DNA of 64,000 nucleotides, taken from contig NZ_JBEDYP020000014.1 of the NCBI RefSeq assembly GCF_040117685.2, positions 248,001 to 312,000 of the forward strand. Reading direction: 5' to 3'. This DNA is from Gracilimonas sp040117685 (GTDB taxonomy: Bacteria > Bacteroidota > Rhodothermia > Balneolales > Balneolaceae). A program made the translations under genes and the position numbers. Positions 46,175-55,659 of this stretch are shown here, one piece after another (the stretch's first letter is position 1; every line of letters begins with the position of its first letter). Under the pieces are notes generated by a model. That model had not been told where the DNA came from and did no database searches. It worked only from the letters and a program-made list of their open reading frames with translations.

Positions 46175-48346
46175 TCACTCTGAATAAACACCCCATTTTT
46201 TATCATTTGATATCTTAATTATATAAATTTTTTCTTTTGTACTTAAGGCAATTTGATTTTGTACAGTTGAGAATGTGAGGTCAAGAATATCTCCAGTAAA
46301 TAAACCAAAACCATTTGCTTCAGATTCTTTTGACTCAAAATCATAGAGATTTAGTGAGTTTCTGTAACCTGTTACGTAATATGAGTTATCGTAACTAATT
46401 GAAATGTGATTTGCTCTAGTTAACAGATACCTGCTATTTGTTTCAGTAGAGTGGATTTCAGCTTGATCAAAGTCACTAACATTCGCAATATATTTACCAT
46501 TTTGAGCAAAGCTTACATTTTGAGAAGTGCCTCCATAATCCAAAACATGATCAAATTCTATCGGCTCTGCAGTTGAAGAATTAAGTAGCTTAAAAAACCC
46601 GTCATAATTATAAGCAATCGAATCGCCTGTAGGGCTAATTGATAAAGAACGAGTACTACATGATGTACTAAAATCATTTGTTGAAAAAAGCTCTTCTCCA
46701 GTGTTTACATTTATTTTTTTTACTACTCCGTTACAGCTATTGCTAAAAACAAAGTTTTTGTTTGGCGAAAATTTTATATCAAAAGCTTTGATATTTGTCT
46801 TTTGAAGAACAATAGTATTGGATTCATAATCTATGATTGATAACTCATCGTTTGGACCTGAACTTAAAGCAATCAATTTATTACCCTCATCAATATCAAC
46901 ACCAGTTATGGGACTACCAGTAGGAATACCTTTATAAAGGGTACTTTGTAAATCTAAATCATATATTAGTACTTCTGGCGAATCAGTTCTATATGCAAAC
47001 CCTGCTGAAGCAACTATTTTCTTCCCTGATTCACTAAACTCTAATTGATAAGCTTCAGGAAAGTCAATTTCAGTTTCAATTACGAGAGGGGTTGAATATT
47101 TAACAGTAACAACTTCTGTAAAGCCTGAGGTTTTCGATCTAAGCCTAAAATAATGAATTCGGTCTTTATCCAAATTTTGTTCTAAAGAAGAAGTGGTAAG
47201 ATTATCAAAGGTTTTGTAATCAATAAAATTAATTCCATCAGTACTTTTTTGTAGTTCAAAAGAATTGACTTTATCGTAATCATCCGCTTGCCAGCCCAAA
47301 GATAATGAGGTAGAAGAGAAATCGTCTGCATAAAGGGATACAGTTGGAGGTTCAAACTCTGCCTCTGAACCAAAACTGCCGATCTGGGTTTCATTCTTTA
47401 GAGCCTGAATACCATAATATGTTTTTATTAAAGTGTTTCCTCCAAACTCATTCTCTACATATCCAATAAGTGGATTTAATGTATCGGTAAAACTAGTAGT
47501 ATTTGGTGGAACAGTCGCAATTACTTCAGGCTCTCCGGCTTGATTTAAATTAAATCCTTGTGCCCTTAGTATTTGAAAACCTTCTTCAAAGTGTGAATTA
47601 TCTTCCCAGTTGATGACTACCATTGCTTCATTAAGTACATCAATAGTAGTTATTTCAGGAGTAAGGTCAAGAGGTTGATAGATTCCAGTTATATTTTCAT
47701 AAGGTGTATCAGAGGTGCTTTCCTCAGAAGTATAAAACTTGATTTCGAAATATTTCTCTTCAAAGTCTTTCTCGAATACTGGAGTAGTATATTGCCCGGA
47801 ACCGAAAACTGTATCAATCGGAAGTTCTTCTCCAGAATCATTATCAAATTCAAATACAATTCCTATGAAGGGCCATTCAGTTTCAAATTCCCACTCAAAA
47901 ATAAATGCTGTGGAATCTGCATTAAGTTGAACTGTGCTTGAAGCTATTCCACCAAATTCTAAGCCTGTAGTAACTCTTCTTGAATATATAAGACTATCAC
48001 TTTCTTGTCTTCTATAACTTTGGATTTCATATGTAGTTGTTTCATCAATTTCATTACTCCGGTCAACATAGCTTTGAATACCTGCATTTAGAGTATCTAA
48101 AACTTTACTTTGACTAGATGCACTTACTTTTTTACTTAGAATATGATTGGTAGCAAAGGTTGAAGTATCTACCCATGAAATTTCTATAATTTTATTATCT
48201 AAGATCTCAGTGGAAAAATTATGAACAGCTTCCAATTCAAATTTTGGTGCCTCGGGATCATTGAGGTTATTTCTGTCAAATTTGGTAGGTGCCTCAGCAC
48301 ATGAGCACAGTAACAATAATGCAAAAAATGAAAAGTACTTAGTCAT
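46175..48346 (-). CDS. Lipoprotein with fibronectin-III-like domains and a beta-propeller
   Basis: 723 residues; the signal peptide ends in lipobox LCSC (Cys at about residue 16). Residues 45-430 hold three or four FN3-like units (IIEISWVDTSTFATNHIL, VVINWEDNSHFEEGFQILRA, LSLGWQADDYDKVNSFEL). Residues 435-715 form a WD40/YncE-like propeller (VLIYDLDLQSTLY, LSIIDYESNTIVL, FDIKFSPNKNFVFSNSCNGVVKKINV, LSISPTGDSIAYNYDG). Such proteins often bind proteins or glycans at the surface. It starts 2 bp after the preceding gene's stop, so they are one transcript. This DNA is markedly AT-rich: the row 46741-46800 has 15 G or C in 60 bases. Confidence 0.8.
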   Translation of the reverse strand: MTKYFSFFALLLLCSCAEAPTKFDRNNLNDPEAPKFELEAVHNFSTEILDNKIIEISWVDTSTFATNHILSKKVSASSQSKVLDTLNAGIQSYVDRSNEIDETTTYEIQSYRRQESDSLIYSRRVTTGLEFGGIASSTVQLNADSTAFIFEWEFETEWPFIGIVFEFDNDSGEELPIDTVFGSGQYTTPVFEKDFEEKYFEIKFYTSEESTSDTPYENITGIYQPLDLTPEITTIDVLNEAMVVINWEDNSHFEEGFQILRAQGFNLNQAGEPEVIATVPPNTTSFTDTLNPLIGYVENEFGGNTLIKTYYGIQALKNETQIGSFGSEAEFEPPTVSLYADDFSSTSLSLGWQADDYDKVNSFELQKSTDGINFIDYKTFDNLTTSSLEQNLDKDRIHYFRLRSKTSGFTEVVTVKYSTPLVIETEIDFPEAYQLEFSESGKKIVASAGFAYRTDSPEVLIYDLDLQSTLYKGIPTGSPITGVDIDEGNKLIALSSGPNDELSIIDYESNTIVLQKTNIKAFDIKFSPNKNFVFSNSCNGVVKKINVNTGEELFSTNDFSTSCSTRSLSISPTGDSIAYNYDGFFKLLNSSTAEPIEFDHVLDYGGTSQNVSFAQNGKYIANVSDFDQAEIHSTETNSRYLLTRANHISISYDNSYYVTGYRNSLNLYDFESKESEANGFGLFTGDILDLTFSTVQNQIALSTKEKIYIIKISNDKKWGVYSE

Positions 48347-48348
48347 AA

Positions 48349-49320
48349 TTAAAAATCGATTTCAATTTTTGCTTTCGGAATCAAATCTGAATCAAAATCA
48401 ATAAATGGTTTCATGATGATCTTATCATTCGTCAATCCAAATTTTGGAGCGGTTATTCCATCAATAATATTCAACAAGTATGTAGCTGAAAAAGCTATAA
48501 TGGATGCATTTCTATAACGCTCAAACTTTAAAATTTGATCGTAAGTTTTATCGGCTTTTTTTGCAATAGTTAAAACTTCACGTGGATCAGTAGCAAATTG
48601 ATACTCCAGTCTTAACTTTTCATATTTTGAATTCTTCTGAGCTAATTTGAAGTTCGAAAGAACGCTGCTTATTCCGAAGCCACTCATCAGGCTTATGACT
48701 AATGCTCCCTTTAATTTTTCATGTTTTCTAAACTGAGCTGCTCCGGGAATAAAGCTCTTTTTGAACAATTCCATTCTGGTAGGCCGCACGTAATTTTCAA
48801 ATACAGTATAACCATTGATGTTCATTTCCGAGACTTCCTTCACCCCTCCAACGGTGGTTGTAACTTTATATGTGCCATTGTTCAGGGTGGTATGAAATGA
48901 AGTTTCATTAATATTTTGCCCATTTATACTGACACGTGCATCATGGTCTGCAAAAAAGAACACATTCGATTTTAATTTACACGCTGTATAAGAACTTTGA
49001 TGTGCATTTTTGTTTAGGTTCTTAATCCGTTCTTGTTTAAACATGATTGTGTGGGTCACGCCAGGTTTTAAAGTTGGCGAAACAACGGCATCATAATGGT
49101 ATTTTGAAGCAATGGTCAGGTTTCTTTTGCCTGATTCGATCGCAACTATCTCTTTAGGATTGACGGGAATACAATTTGAATAATCCTGATCTATTACAAG
49201 GAATGATTCATCTGTGTCAAACCTGAGAATAACATTCGTAGAATCGACTTGTGCGTTTGCATATACAGAAATAAGAAGCAGAAAAAGTATTGATAGAGTA
49301 AATCTTAATCTATTGAGCAT
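48349..49320 (-). CDS. Exported protein with a C-terminal DUF5683-like segment, unknown function
   Basis: 323 residues with a Sec signal peptide (MLNRLRFTLSILFLLLISVYANAQ). The middle (about 100-170) is PEGA/Ig-like (FADHDARVSINGQNINETSF). The C-terminal half has the block SFIPGAAQFRKHEKLKGALVISLMSGFG, which resembles the start of DUF5683-type membrane domains, followed by a helical region and a hydrophobic segment (ASIIAFSATYLLNIIDGI). It is probably anchored in a membrane. It lies 12 bp after the DUF58 gene and 2 bp before the FN3/propeller gene. Like its neighbour, it is AT-rich. Confidence 0.7.
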   Translation of the reverse strand: MLNRLRFTLSILFLLLISVYANAQVDSTNVILRFDTDESFLVIDQDYSNCIPVNPKEIVAIESGKRNLTIASKYHYDAVVSPTLKPGVTHTIMFKQERIKNLNKNAHQSSYTACKLKSNVFFFADHDARVSINGQNINETSFHTTLNNGTYKVTTTVGGVKEVSEMNINGYTVFENYVRPTRMELFKKSFIPGAAQFRKHEKLKGALVISLMSGFGISSVLSNFKLAQKNSKYEKLRLEYQFATDPREVLTIAKKADKTYDQILKFERYRNASIIAFSATYLLNIIDGITAPKFGLTNDKIIMKPFIDFDSDLIPKAKIEIDF

Positions 49321-49332
49321 AAACTTAATAAT

Positions 49333-50673
49333 CTAAATAAGCCCCCGCGCTTTCAACTCTAAATACTTATTAATCGCATTCACTGAAAGCTCTTTTGGAG
49401 GGGTTAAAATGGTTTGAATGCCTCGTTGATTTAAGGCCTTTACAATTTGTTTTTTCTCGAAGGTGAATTTCTCAGCTACCGTTTTGGTATAAATTTGCCC
49501 GATTGTTTTTGAGTCTTCATGTAACAGCTTGGTCATTTCTGTATTCTCGAAAAAGATGGTAACCAATAAATGGTCTTTGGCTATTCGTTGGAGATAGGGA
49601 AGCTGCCGTTCCATGGAGGAGAAAGTCTCAAAATTAGTGTAAAGCAATACCAGGCTTCGCTGGTTTACATGCTTTCTCAGTGAGACCACCAACCGCTCGT
49701 AATCCGATTCCAGAAAATTTGTATTTAGGTTATATAAAGCTTCCTGAATACGCTGAATATGAGTTCTTTTCTTCTCGGGTTTTACTACTACTGAGTCATT
49801 ATTGGAAAACGTGACCAGCCCTGCTTTGTCTTCTTTGATAAGGGCGATATTTGATATAACGAGGCTGGTATTAATGGCATAATCCAGAAGGTGAAGACCG
49901 TCGAAGGGCATCTTCATCACCCGCCCCATATCAATCACATTGATTACATTTTGGGATCGCTCATCCTGGTACTGGTTTACCATCAGGTCGTTGGCACGGG
50001 CGGTAGCTTTCCAGTTGATAGAACGCACATCATCGCCCTGCACATATTCCTTGATCTGGTCGAATTCCATGGTGTGGCCGACTCTGCGGATCTTTTTAAT
50101 GCCAATGTCCGTTAACCGGTTTGAAATGGCGTACATCTCAAATTTGCGCATCTGTATGAAGGAGGGATAAACGGGAACTGTTTTTGAAGCCGCTATGCTA
50201 AACTTTCTTCTTACAAATCCGATTCTTGTGTTCATAAACACGTTTATGTTTCCAAAATCAAACTCACCCCGTTCGGTTGGTCGCAACTCATAAGTAAACT
50301 CTTTTTCCATTCCCGACGGAAGGGAAGTAGAAATGCTGAAGTCTCTGATTTGAAACTGATGGGGAATTTCATCAATGATTTCTGCCCAGGCTGTAAAGTT
50401 AAGCTGATTTGTCAGCTGTATGCGAATGGTATTCTCATCTCCATTGGATAGTCGCTGTGGAACTATCCTGCTTCCGGAAACAGGCTCCGTTCTGCTGAAT
50501 AAAAGCACCAAATCAATACCAAAAACAATTACAAACCCAAAGAACAGTATTTCAGCAAAAGCACCGACAGGGGGCACAAAGTAGCCAATCAGAAAAGTCA
50601 GAGCCACCCCGGCCAGTACCTGGAAAAACAGGTTACTGAGATGCAATTGCTTTAAAATGGTTAATGGGTTCAT
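49333..50673 (-). CDS. DUF58 domain-containing protein
   Basis: 446 residues with two N-terminal membrane helices (about 15-60). The DUF58 core follows, with the signature IKEYVQGDDVRSINWKATARANDLMVNQYQDERSQNV (about 205-242), and a VWA-like continuation (IDMGRVMKMPFDGLHLLDYAINTSLVISN). DUF58 proteins act together with MoxR-type AAA+ ATPases encoded next to them; the MoxR gene lies upstream. They are thought to assemble or activate envelope complexes. The two genes are separated by a 160-bp stretch with a REP-like element. Confidence 0.92.
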   Translation of the reverse strand: MNPLTILKQLHLSNLFFQVLAGVALTFLIGYFVPPVGAFAEILFFGFVIVFGIDLVLLFSRTEPVSGSRIVPQRLSNGDENTIRIQLTNQLNFTAWAEIIDEIPHQFQIRDFSISTSLPSGMEKEFTYELRPTERGEFDFGNINVFMNTRIGFVRRKFSIAASKTVPVYPSFIQMRKFEMYAISNRLTDIGIKKIRRVGHTMEFDQIKEYVQGDDVRSINWKATARANDLMVNQYQDERSQNVINVIDMGRVMKMPFDGLHLLDYAINTSLVISNIALIKEDKAGLVTFSNNDSVVVKPEKKRTHIQRIQEALYNLNTNFLESDYERLVVSLRKHVNQRSLVLLYTNFETFSSMERQLPYLQRIAKDHLLVTIFFENTEMTKLLHEDSKTIGQIYTKTVAEKFTFEKKQIVKALNQRGIQTILTPPKELSVNAINKYLELKARGLI

Positions 50674-50729
50674 TATGAATAGTGCGTCTTATTACTTCAA
50701 TTATTCGGATAAAGCGTCTTCCTCTCCAT

Positions 50730-50826
50730 GGGAGAGGAAACAAAGGTGAGGGTCAATGTTTGAGTCAACTTAATTACCTATTCAAACATTGACCCGCCCC
50801 TAAATCCCCTCCCCGGAGGAGGCTTT
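50730..50826. repeat. Complex inverted-repeat (REP-like) element
   Basis: A 14-bp perfect inverted repeat (50750-50763 with 50782-50795, core TCAATGTTTGA) is nested between two further pyrimidine/purine-rich palindromes, CCTCTCCATGGGAGAGG at 50731-50747 and CCTCCCCGGAGGAGG at about 50808-50822. It sits between the MoxR stop and the DUF58 start in the middle of an operon, and could modulate relative expression of the two. Confidence 0.75.
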
Positions 50827-50833
50827 AGTAAAA

Positions 50834-51853
50834 TTACCTCGGCACCTCCACCTTCTCCAGAATAATTTGTATTACCTGGTCGGGTTTCATTCCTTCCATT
50901 TCTTTCTCAGGGGTAAGTGTGATTCGGTGCCGGAGTACAGGATTAATGACTTCCTTCACATCTTCTGGTGTAATAAAATCCCGCCCGTTCATGGCAGCCC
51001 AGGCTTGTGCTGCTTTCATTACAAAAACGGATGCTCGTGGAGAAGCACCTATAGAAACCGAACTGCTGTTTCGGGTATTCTGAATAATTTGAGCAATGTA
51101 ATTCATCAACTCGGGCTCTACGTGAACCGATGCTGCTACATTCCGCTGCTTGGCGATTTCTTCAGCCGAAATCACTTTATCCAGCGAGCTGATGTCCAGC
51201 TTATTCTTACGGGAATAGCTGCCGGATAAAATCTCCACTTCTTCTTCCAAAGAAGGGTAGGGGACATCAATCCGGAACAGAAAGCGATCGAGTTGAGCTT
51301 CGGGTAACCGATAGGTTCCTTCATGCTCAATCGGGTTTTGCGTGGCGATGACCATAAAGGGTGGCTCCATAAAATAGGTTTTACCATCTTCGGTGATTTG
51401 ACGTTCTTCCATCACCTCAAAAAGGGCTGCCTGTGTTTTTGCCGGCGAGCGGTTAATCTCATCAATCAGTACAAGATTCGAAAAAATCGGTCCCTCCTTA
51501 AACTCAAAGTCCGTGGTTTTTGGGTTGAAAACCGAAGTTCCGATTACGTCAGCAGGCATCAGGTCGGGAGTAAACTGAATACGGGAAAAATCTGCGCTGA
51601 TGGTTTGAGCGAGCAGTTTGGTGGTCAGGGTTTTGGCCACACCGGGAACGCCTTCAATTAATACATGTCCATCGGCTAGAAGAGCGGCAATCAGCAAGTC
51701 AACCATCCGCTGCTGCCCTACAATAATTTTTCCTATTTCTTCCCGGATACTTCTTACCAGTTTTTCCACGCCTGATAAATCAGTACGGCTTTCAAATGGG
51801 GGTTTTTCTTGCGTAGGCTGTTCGTTTTTGGGGTCTTTTTTTTCAGTGCTCAT
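50834..51853 (-). CDS. MoxR-family AAA+ ATPase
   Basis: 339 residues. Walker A GVPGVAKT, Walker B LVLIDEINR with SPAKTQAALFEVMEERQIT, sensor 1 in VIATQNPIEHEGTYRLPEAQLDRF, and the lid SIGASPRASVFVMKAAQAWAAMNGR. This is the RavA/MoxR sub-group MRP (COG0714). It forms a chaperone-like ATPase ring, acting with DUF58/VWA partners. A Pro/Lys/Gln/Glu-rich N-terminal 30 residues is likely disordered. The gene overlaps the preceding DUF4350 gene by 4 bp (ATGA), indicating translational coupling. Confidence 0.95.
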   Translation of the reverse strand: MSTEKKDPKNEQPTQEKPPFESRTDLSGVEKLVRSIREEIGKIIVGQQRMVDLLIAALLADGHVLIEGVPGVAKTLTTKLLAQTISADFSRIQFTPDLMPADVIGTSVFNPKTTDFEFKEGPIFSNLVLIDEINRSPAKTQAALFEVMEERQITEDGKTYFMEPPFMVIATQNPIEHEGTYRLPEAQLDRFLFRIDVPYPSLEEEVEILSGSYSRKNKLDISSLDKVISAEEIAKQRNVAASVHVEPELMNYIAQIIQNTRNSSSVSIGASPRASVFVMKAAQAWAAMNGRDFITPEDVKEVINPVLRHRITLTPEKEMEGMKPDQVIQIILEKVEVPR

Positions 51854-53052
51854 CGTTGACTCTCGTTATAGAATTGGTCAATTCGTTCGGTTAACAGTTT
51901 TAATTCTTTTTGGGTGATGTGGTCCTTCCCTGAGATATTATCAACCAGATCAAAAAGTGCCTGTATTTCGGTCTCCTCAATTCCTGATCGCAGGGCTGCA
52001 TCATGCTTTAGTTCATTATCAATGGCGGAAGTATCCAGCCCGAGGTTGGATCGAATATAATCAAAGAAGAACCGGATTTTCTTATCGGCAATAAGCTTGT
52101 GATCACCTTTTTCGAGATAGAGACTTCCGATGGTTCGTGCAAATTCGATGCTGGAGTTTTTAGGCGGTTCGATTGTTGGAATAATCCGCTGCTTCCGTTT
52201 GGCGCGGAATATCATAAACAGTAACACTCCACTTAAACTAATGAACCAGGCCCAGCTCAGATGTTCTTCTGAAACAACATACCGGACTACACTCCCACCG
52301 CCCAGGCGGACATCTTTGTAATATTCATCCCAAATGGTTTCCCTTTCGGGAAGGTACGACAGAGCTTTAAGGGCGTAATCGGCACCGGATTCATCCCGCA
52401 CAAAATAATTGGTAAAAAGGGTAGGATTGGAGTGAAGAAGTATTTCTCCCTCTCCAAACTGTATCCGGATGAAATTGGGGTTTCCTTCTTCATTTATCCC
52501 CAGTGACGTAACGCCCAGGGTAGAATCAGCCGTATAGAAATAGGTTTCGGTAGTGCTTCGATAGTAAGGGAAGCCGGATTCTTTCTTTAATTGAGGGTTA
52601 GTGAAATTGACCCGGACGGTGTCGTCATCCAAAATAGATCCTCCCGACAAAAAAGGATTATTTAAGTACGTGCCAATCTTAAGACTGTCTTTGAAGGCTT
52701 GTTCAAAAGTGCGGGCAGCTATAAATACACTGGCTCCCTGCTCAACCTGAGATAATAAAATATCCGTTTCCCATCGGTCGATGCCAAAGCTCTTATTAAT
52801 GAAAACCCAGTTTTTTTGGGGATTTGAAGTATCGGCATATTCAAAAATAGGTGATTGGTTTATACTGATTTCATCATCAGGAAAGGCAGCTGGAAGCAAG
52901 GCATGGATTAAATAGCCGCCGTACGGAATTTTGTCGTCAGCAGAAAAGCTTTCGGTCCAGTCTAAAGGTTTGGGACGCAGAATTTGAGTGAGAATATATA
53001 TGACGATCAGTCCGCCCAGAATGAAATAATATGTTCGTTCTTTTTTAAACAC
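51850..53052 (-). CDS. DUF4350 domain-containing membrane protein
   Basis: 400 residues. An N-terminal membrane helix (YYFILGGLIVIYILTQIL), a large extracytoplasmic DUF4350 domain (about 30-260; GGYLIHALLPAAFPDDEI, VFINKSFGIDRWETDILLSQVEQGASVFIAA), a second helix (about 268-285, WAWFISLSGVLLFMIFRA) and a C-terminal cytoplasmic tail. This is a standard member of MoxR/DUF58 clusters. It overlaps the MoxR gene by 4 bp and the DUF4129 gene by 1 bp. Confidence 0.88.
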   Translation of the reverse strand: MFKKERTYYFILGGLIVIYILTQILRPKPLDWTESFSADDKIPYGGYLIHALLPAAFPDDEISINQSPIFEYADTSNPQKNWVFINKSFGIDRWETDILLSQVEQGASVFIAARTFEQAFKDSLKIGTYLNNPFLSGGSILDDDTVRVNFTNPQLKKESGFPYYRSTTETYFYTADSTLGVTSLGINEEGNPNFIRIQFGEGEILLHSNPTLFTNYFVRDESGADYALKALSYLPERETIWDEYYKDVRLGGGSVVRYVVSEEHLSWAWFISLSGVLLFMIFRAKRKQRIIPTIEPPKNSSIEFARTIGSLYLEKGDHKLIADKKIRFFFDYIRSNLGLDTSAIDNELKHDAALRSGIEETEIQALFDLVDNISGKDHITQKELKLLTERIDQFYNESQR

Positions 53053-53771
53053 TACGAGCCGGCCTGGGTTTTAAACTTTTCGTAAACATCCTGAATGGTC
53101 TCAAATCCGGGTTTTTCAATCTTAAAATCACCGTACTCTACATATTCATAATAGGTAGTAAGCTTATTGAAGAAATTGCCGGCCGGGTGATTTCCCAACT
53201 CCTGCAAGTAGTCATGGTTGGTTTTGTCGGGTTTCCAGTTAATAAGTTCATTTTCATTAAGCTGTTGAAGTGCTTTCAGGTATAGAATTCGAACAGCATC
53301 CCGGTAGCGGTTTTCATTGAGTGCTGCTTGTAGCATTTCCTCGTAATTGGTTTTGGAAAGCTCCGTTTCACCGATGTTCATTGCCAGAGTTTGCCCCGAT
53401 TTTTTTCTGGAGAAGGAGGAGGTGAGATTCCCGCCCAGCATATGATTTATAAGGGCAAAAAGAACGGCTCCAAATATGGCAAAAAAGATGACTCTTACGG
53501 TGATGGAAGCCCAGGGGCTGCTGAATATCCACTGAAGTAGCTGAACAAACCACCGCTGAATTCGACTTAACAGAGTTTCCGGGTTTTCGGCTTCTTCGTT
53601 GTAAGCAAATTCATCATCAGCGGTTAAACTGTCGAGCGTGGATGGACTAACGGTTCTCACGTATACTTCACTGCTGTCCGGTTCAAAGCTTTGAACCGTG
53701 GTAGAATCGTCCTGAGCTGTTGCAGCAGCAGGAATCAGGAAGAGAAATATAAGCAGCAGTCTGCGGATCAA
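53052..53771 (-). CDS. DUF4129 domain-containing protein
   Basis: 239 residues. Signal peptide (MIRRLLLIFLFLIPAAATAQ), a periplasmic stretch, one transmembrane helix (about 95-115, ITVRVIFFAIFGAVLFALI) and the DUF4129 domain (YEEMLQAALNENRYRDAVRILYLKALQQLNENELINW ... TNHDYLQEL) that faces the cytoplasm. Associated with MoxR/DUF58 systems and, in other bacteria, transglutaminase-like proteins. It overlaps the next gene upstream by 4 bp, consistent with coupled translation. Confidence 0.88.
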   Translation of the reverse strand: MIRRLLLIFLFLIPAAATAQDDSTTVQSFEPDSSEVYVRTVSPSTLDSLTADDEFAYNEEAENPETLLSRIQRWFVQLLQWIFSSPWASITVRVIFFAIFGAVLFALINHMLGGNLTSSFSRKKSGQTLAMNIGETELSKTNYEEMLQAALNENRYRDAVRILYLKALQQLNENELINWKPDKTNHDYLQELGNHPAGNFFNKLTTYYEYVEYGDFKIEKPGFETIQDVYEKFKTQAGS

Positions 53772-54592
53772 CCCAACTCCTCAATTTGTGCGCGTAATCC
53801 TTTTCCTTCTTTTCGCTCAATGAGATTGAAATACTGCAGGGCCATGGCAATCAGCATAAGTACGGAAAACAGCGAAGCGACTACAATAAGTAACCCGTAA
53901 AAAAGTCCCACTCCGGTTCCGATGAGGGCGGAGTCGCCGGCTCCTGAGGCTGCCAGAAAGCCAAATAGTATAGACATCGGAATAATAAGCACATACGACA
54001 TGAATGAGGTGATGATGTTCATGACCAGATACGTGGCAAATGTAAACCACCAATGGCCTTGTACCAAGTCCCATGAACGGCTGATTGAATCAAAAGGGTT
54101 TCGCTGTTCTATTACAGCAACTGCCGGCGCTACAAAAAGTTTTATCCCGATATAGATGCCCGGTATGATGAAAAACATAAACCCGAAGAAGACAATGATT
54201 ATGATCAGTAGGTAGAGGCCCAGAAGCGTAAAAAAGTTCCGTCCGAAATTATTGAAGATATCTTCAAACCGAACTTCACTTGTATTCCGGGCAAGGTTGA
54301 TATGGGTTAAAGAAACGGTAAGAAGCGCTCCGGATGAAAAGGCAAGAAGCAGCATTCCTATCAGAAAGTCTCCGCTGAAAAGTGCCTCAGCAGAAGCATC
54401 AGGATTATCCATCACGGCAGTGAAAAAGCTGGAGTATCCGCTGCCAACCAAAAGACCGGAGATGATGTAAAAAGGCAGAACCAAAAGTCCCAACGCCTTG
54501 CCCAGGCTTTTGTAGTGCACCCGGATGTAGGTAAAAGAATCGGTTAATATGCCCCCGAGGTCGCGATATTTTTGAAGTTTGAAGTCGCTCAT
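53768..54592 (-). CDS. Multi-pass membrane protein of the MoxR/SpoIIM operon
   Basis: 274 residues with about six hydrophobic helices. It resembles the membrane domain family seen next to SpoIIM/RDD genes and in glycerophosphodiester phosphodiesterases, marked by FFIIPGIYIGIKLFVAPAVAVIE followed by SISRSWDLVQGHWWFTFATYLV. No catalytic residues are apparent. It is coupled by 4-bp overlaps to both neighbours, DUF4129 and SpoIIM. A helper role for the membrane complex is inferred from this arrangement. Confidence 0.8.
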   Translation of the reverse strand: MSDFKLQKYRDLGGILTDSFTYIRVHYKSLGKALGLLVLPFYIISGLLVGSGYSSFFTAVMDNPDASAEALFSGDFLIGMLLLAFSSGALLTVSLTHINLARNTSEVRFEDIFNNFGRNFFTLLGLYLLIIIIVFFGFMFFIIPGIYIGIKLFVAPAVAVIEQRNPFDSISRSWDLVQGHWWFTFATYLVMNIITSFMSYVLIIPMSILFGFLAASGAGDSALIGTGVGLFYGLLIVVASLFSVLMLIAMALQYFNLIERKEGKGLRAQIEELG

Positions 54593-55542
54593 TGTTTCTT
54601 TTTTAGAGTGTATGGTAAATAAACAAAGTACCAGAGAATGAAAGCTAAGGAACCCAAAATTATGAATAAGCTCAACCAGACCGGCATTTCCGTATAGCGG
54701 GTTACAAATGACTCTAACAAACCGGCCGCTACAAAAACGGGGACTAAGCCAATAATCATTTTCAACCCCTCGCGCCCGGCTTTTATAAAGGAATGTTTAC
54801 GGGAACGGGTGCCGGGGAATAGAAATCCATTGCCAACTACAAAGCCGGCAGCACCTGCAATCACAATGGCGGAAAGCTCGAGTGTACCATGAATGAAAAT
54901 TACCCGCAGGGCCTCGGCTACCAATCCGTATTTGGCAAAAAAGTGGATGAAAGCCCCAACCATTACGCCATTATTCAAAAGCACCATTCCCACCCCGAGC
55001 GATGTAAGCAAGCCACTTGCAAAAGCATAAAAAGAAACGCGGACATTATTCACGGTGATGGCAAAAAACATGTTCATCTCTTCTGCTTCTTTGTACACCG
55101 CCAGCGGATCACCCCGGTCAATATTGCTGATGGTCATGTTCACGTAGGCATCACCCATAATGTATCTCACAAAAGAAGGGTCGTTCATAGAAGACACCAC
55201 GCCAATGCCGATAGCAACGCTAAAAACAATAAAGCTATAGAGTAATTCTTTTTGTTTGCTTGCAAAAAGCAGGGGCAGTTCCACCGTCCAAAACGTAATC
55301 AGACGATTGGTCTCTTCTTTTTTGGAACGATAGATTTCATCATGAACGGCAACCGAAAGCTGGTTCAGATATTCTTCGGTTTTACTGCCGGGGTAGTTGG
55401 CCTGAGCATAAGCCAGGTCTGCACTAAGCTCAATGTATAAATCAGCGAGTTTATCCGGGTCATCCTGAGATTTATCCTTCAGCAGACTCTCAAACTCCTT
55501 CCATTTGTCTGCATTCTTCCGTAAAAAGGCAACTTCTCTCAT
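54589..55542 (-). CDS. Stage II sporulation protein M-like membrane protein
   Basis: 317 residues. A cytoplasmic helical N-terminal region (MREVAFLRKNADKWKEFESLLKD) is followed by SpoIIM-type membrane helices from about residue 100. The conserved motifs NVRVSFYAFASGLLTSLGVGMVLLNNGVMVGAF and IHGTLELSAIVIAGAAGFVVGN define the family. In sporulators SpoIIM is part of the DMP peptidoglycan-degrading complex; this organism has no sporulation genes here, so a general envelope role is likely. It is the first gene of the six-gene coupled operon and is divergent from the RDD gene. Confidence 0.9.
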   Translation of the reverse strand: MREVAFLRKNADKWKEFESLLKDKSQDDPDKLADLYIELSADLAYAQANYPGSKTEEYLNQLSVAVHDEIYRSKKEETNRLITFWTVELPLLFASKQKELLYSFIVFSVAIGIGVVSSMNDPSFVRYIMGDAYVNMTISNIDRGDPLAVYKEAEEMNMFFAITVNNVRVSFYAFASGLLTSLGVGMVLLNNGVMVGAFIHFFAKYGLVAEALRVIFIHGTLELSAIVIAGAAGFVVGNGFLFPGTRSRKHSFIKAGREGLKMIIGLVPVFVAAGLLESFVTRYTEMPVWLSLFIILGSLAFILWYFVYLPYTLKKKQ

Positions 55543-55659
55543 TCCGTAAAATCACTTTCGTTTTAACATACATGAGCCTAACTTGGCGCTCGTTTGTGTG
55601 CAAGAAGATAACAAATCAAAACCAATACGAAACCACAGAAATCCCAATAAATCAGCATT

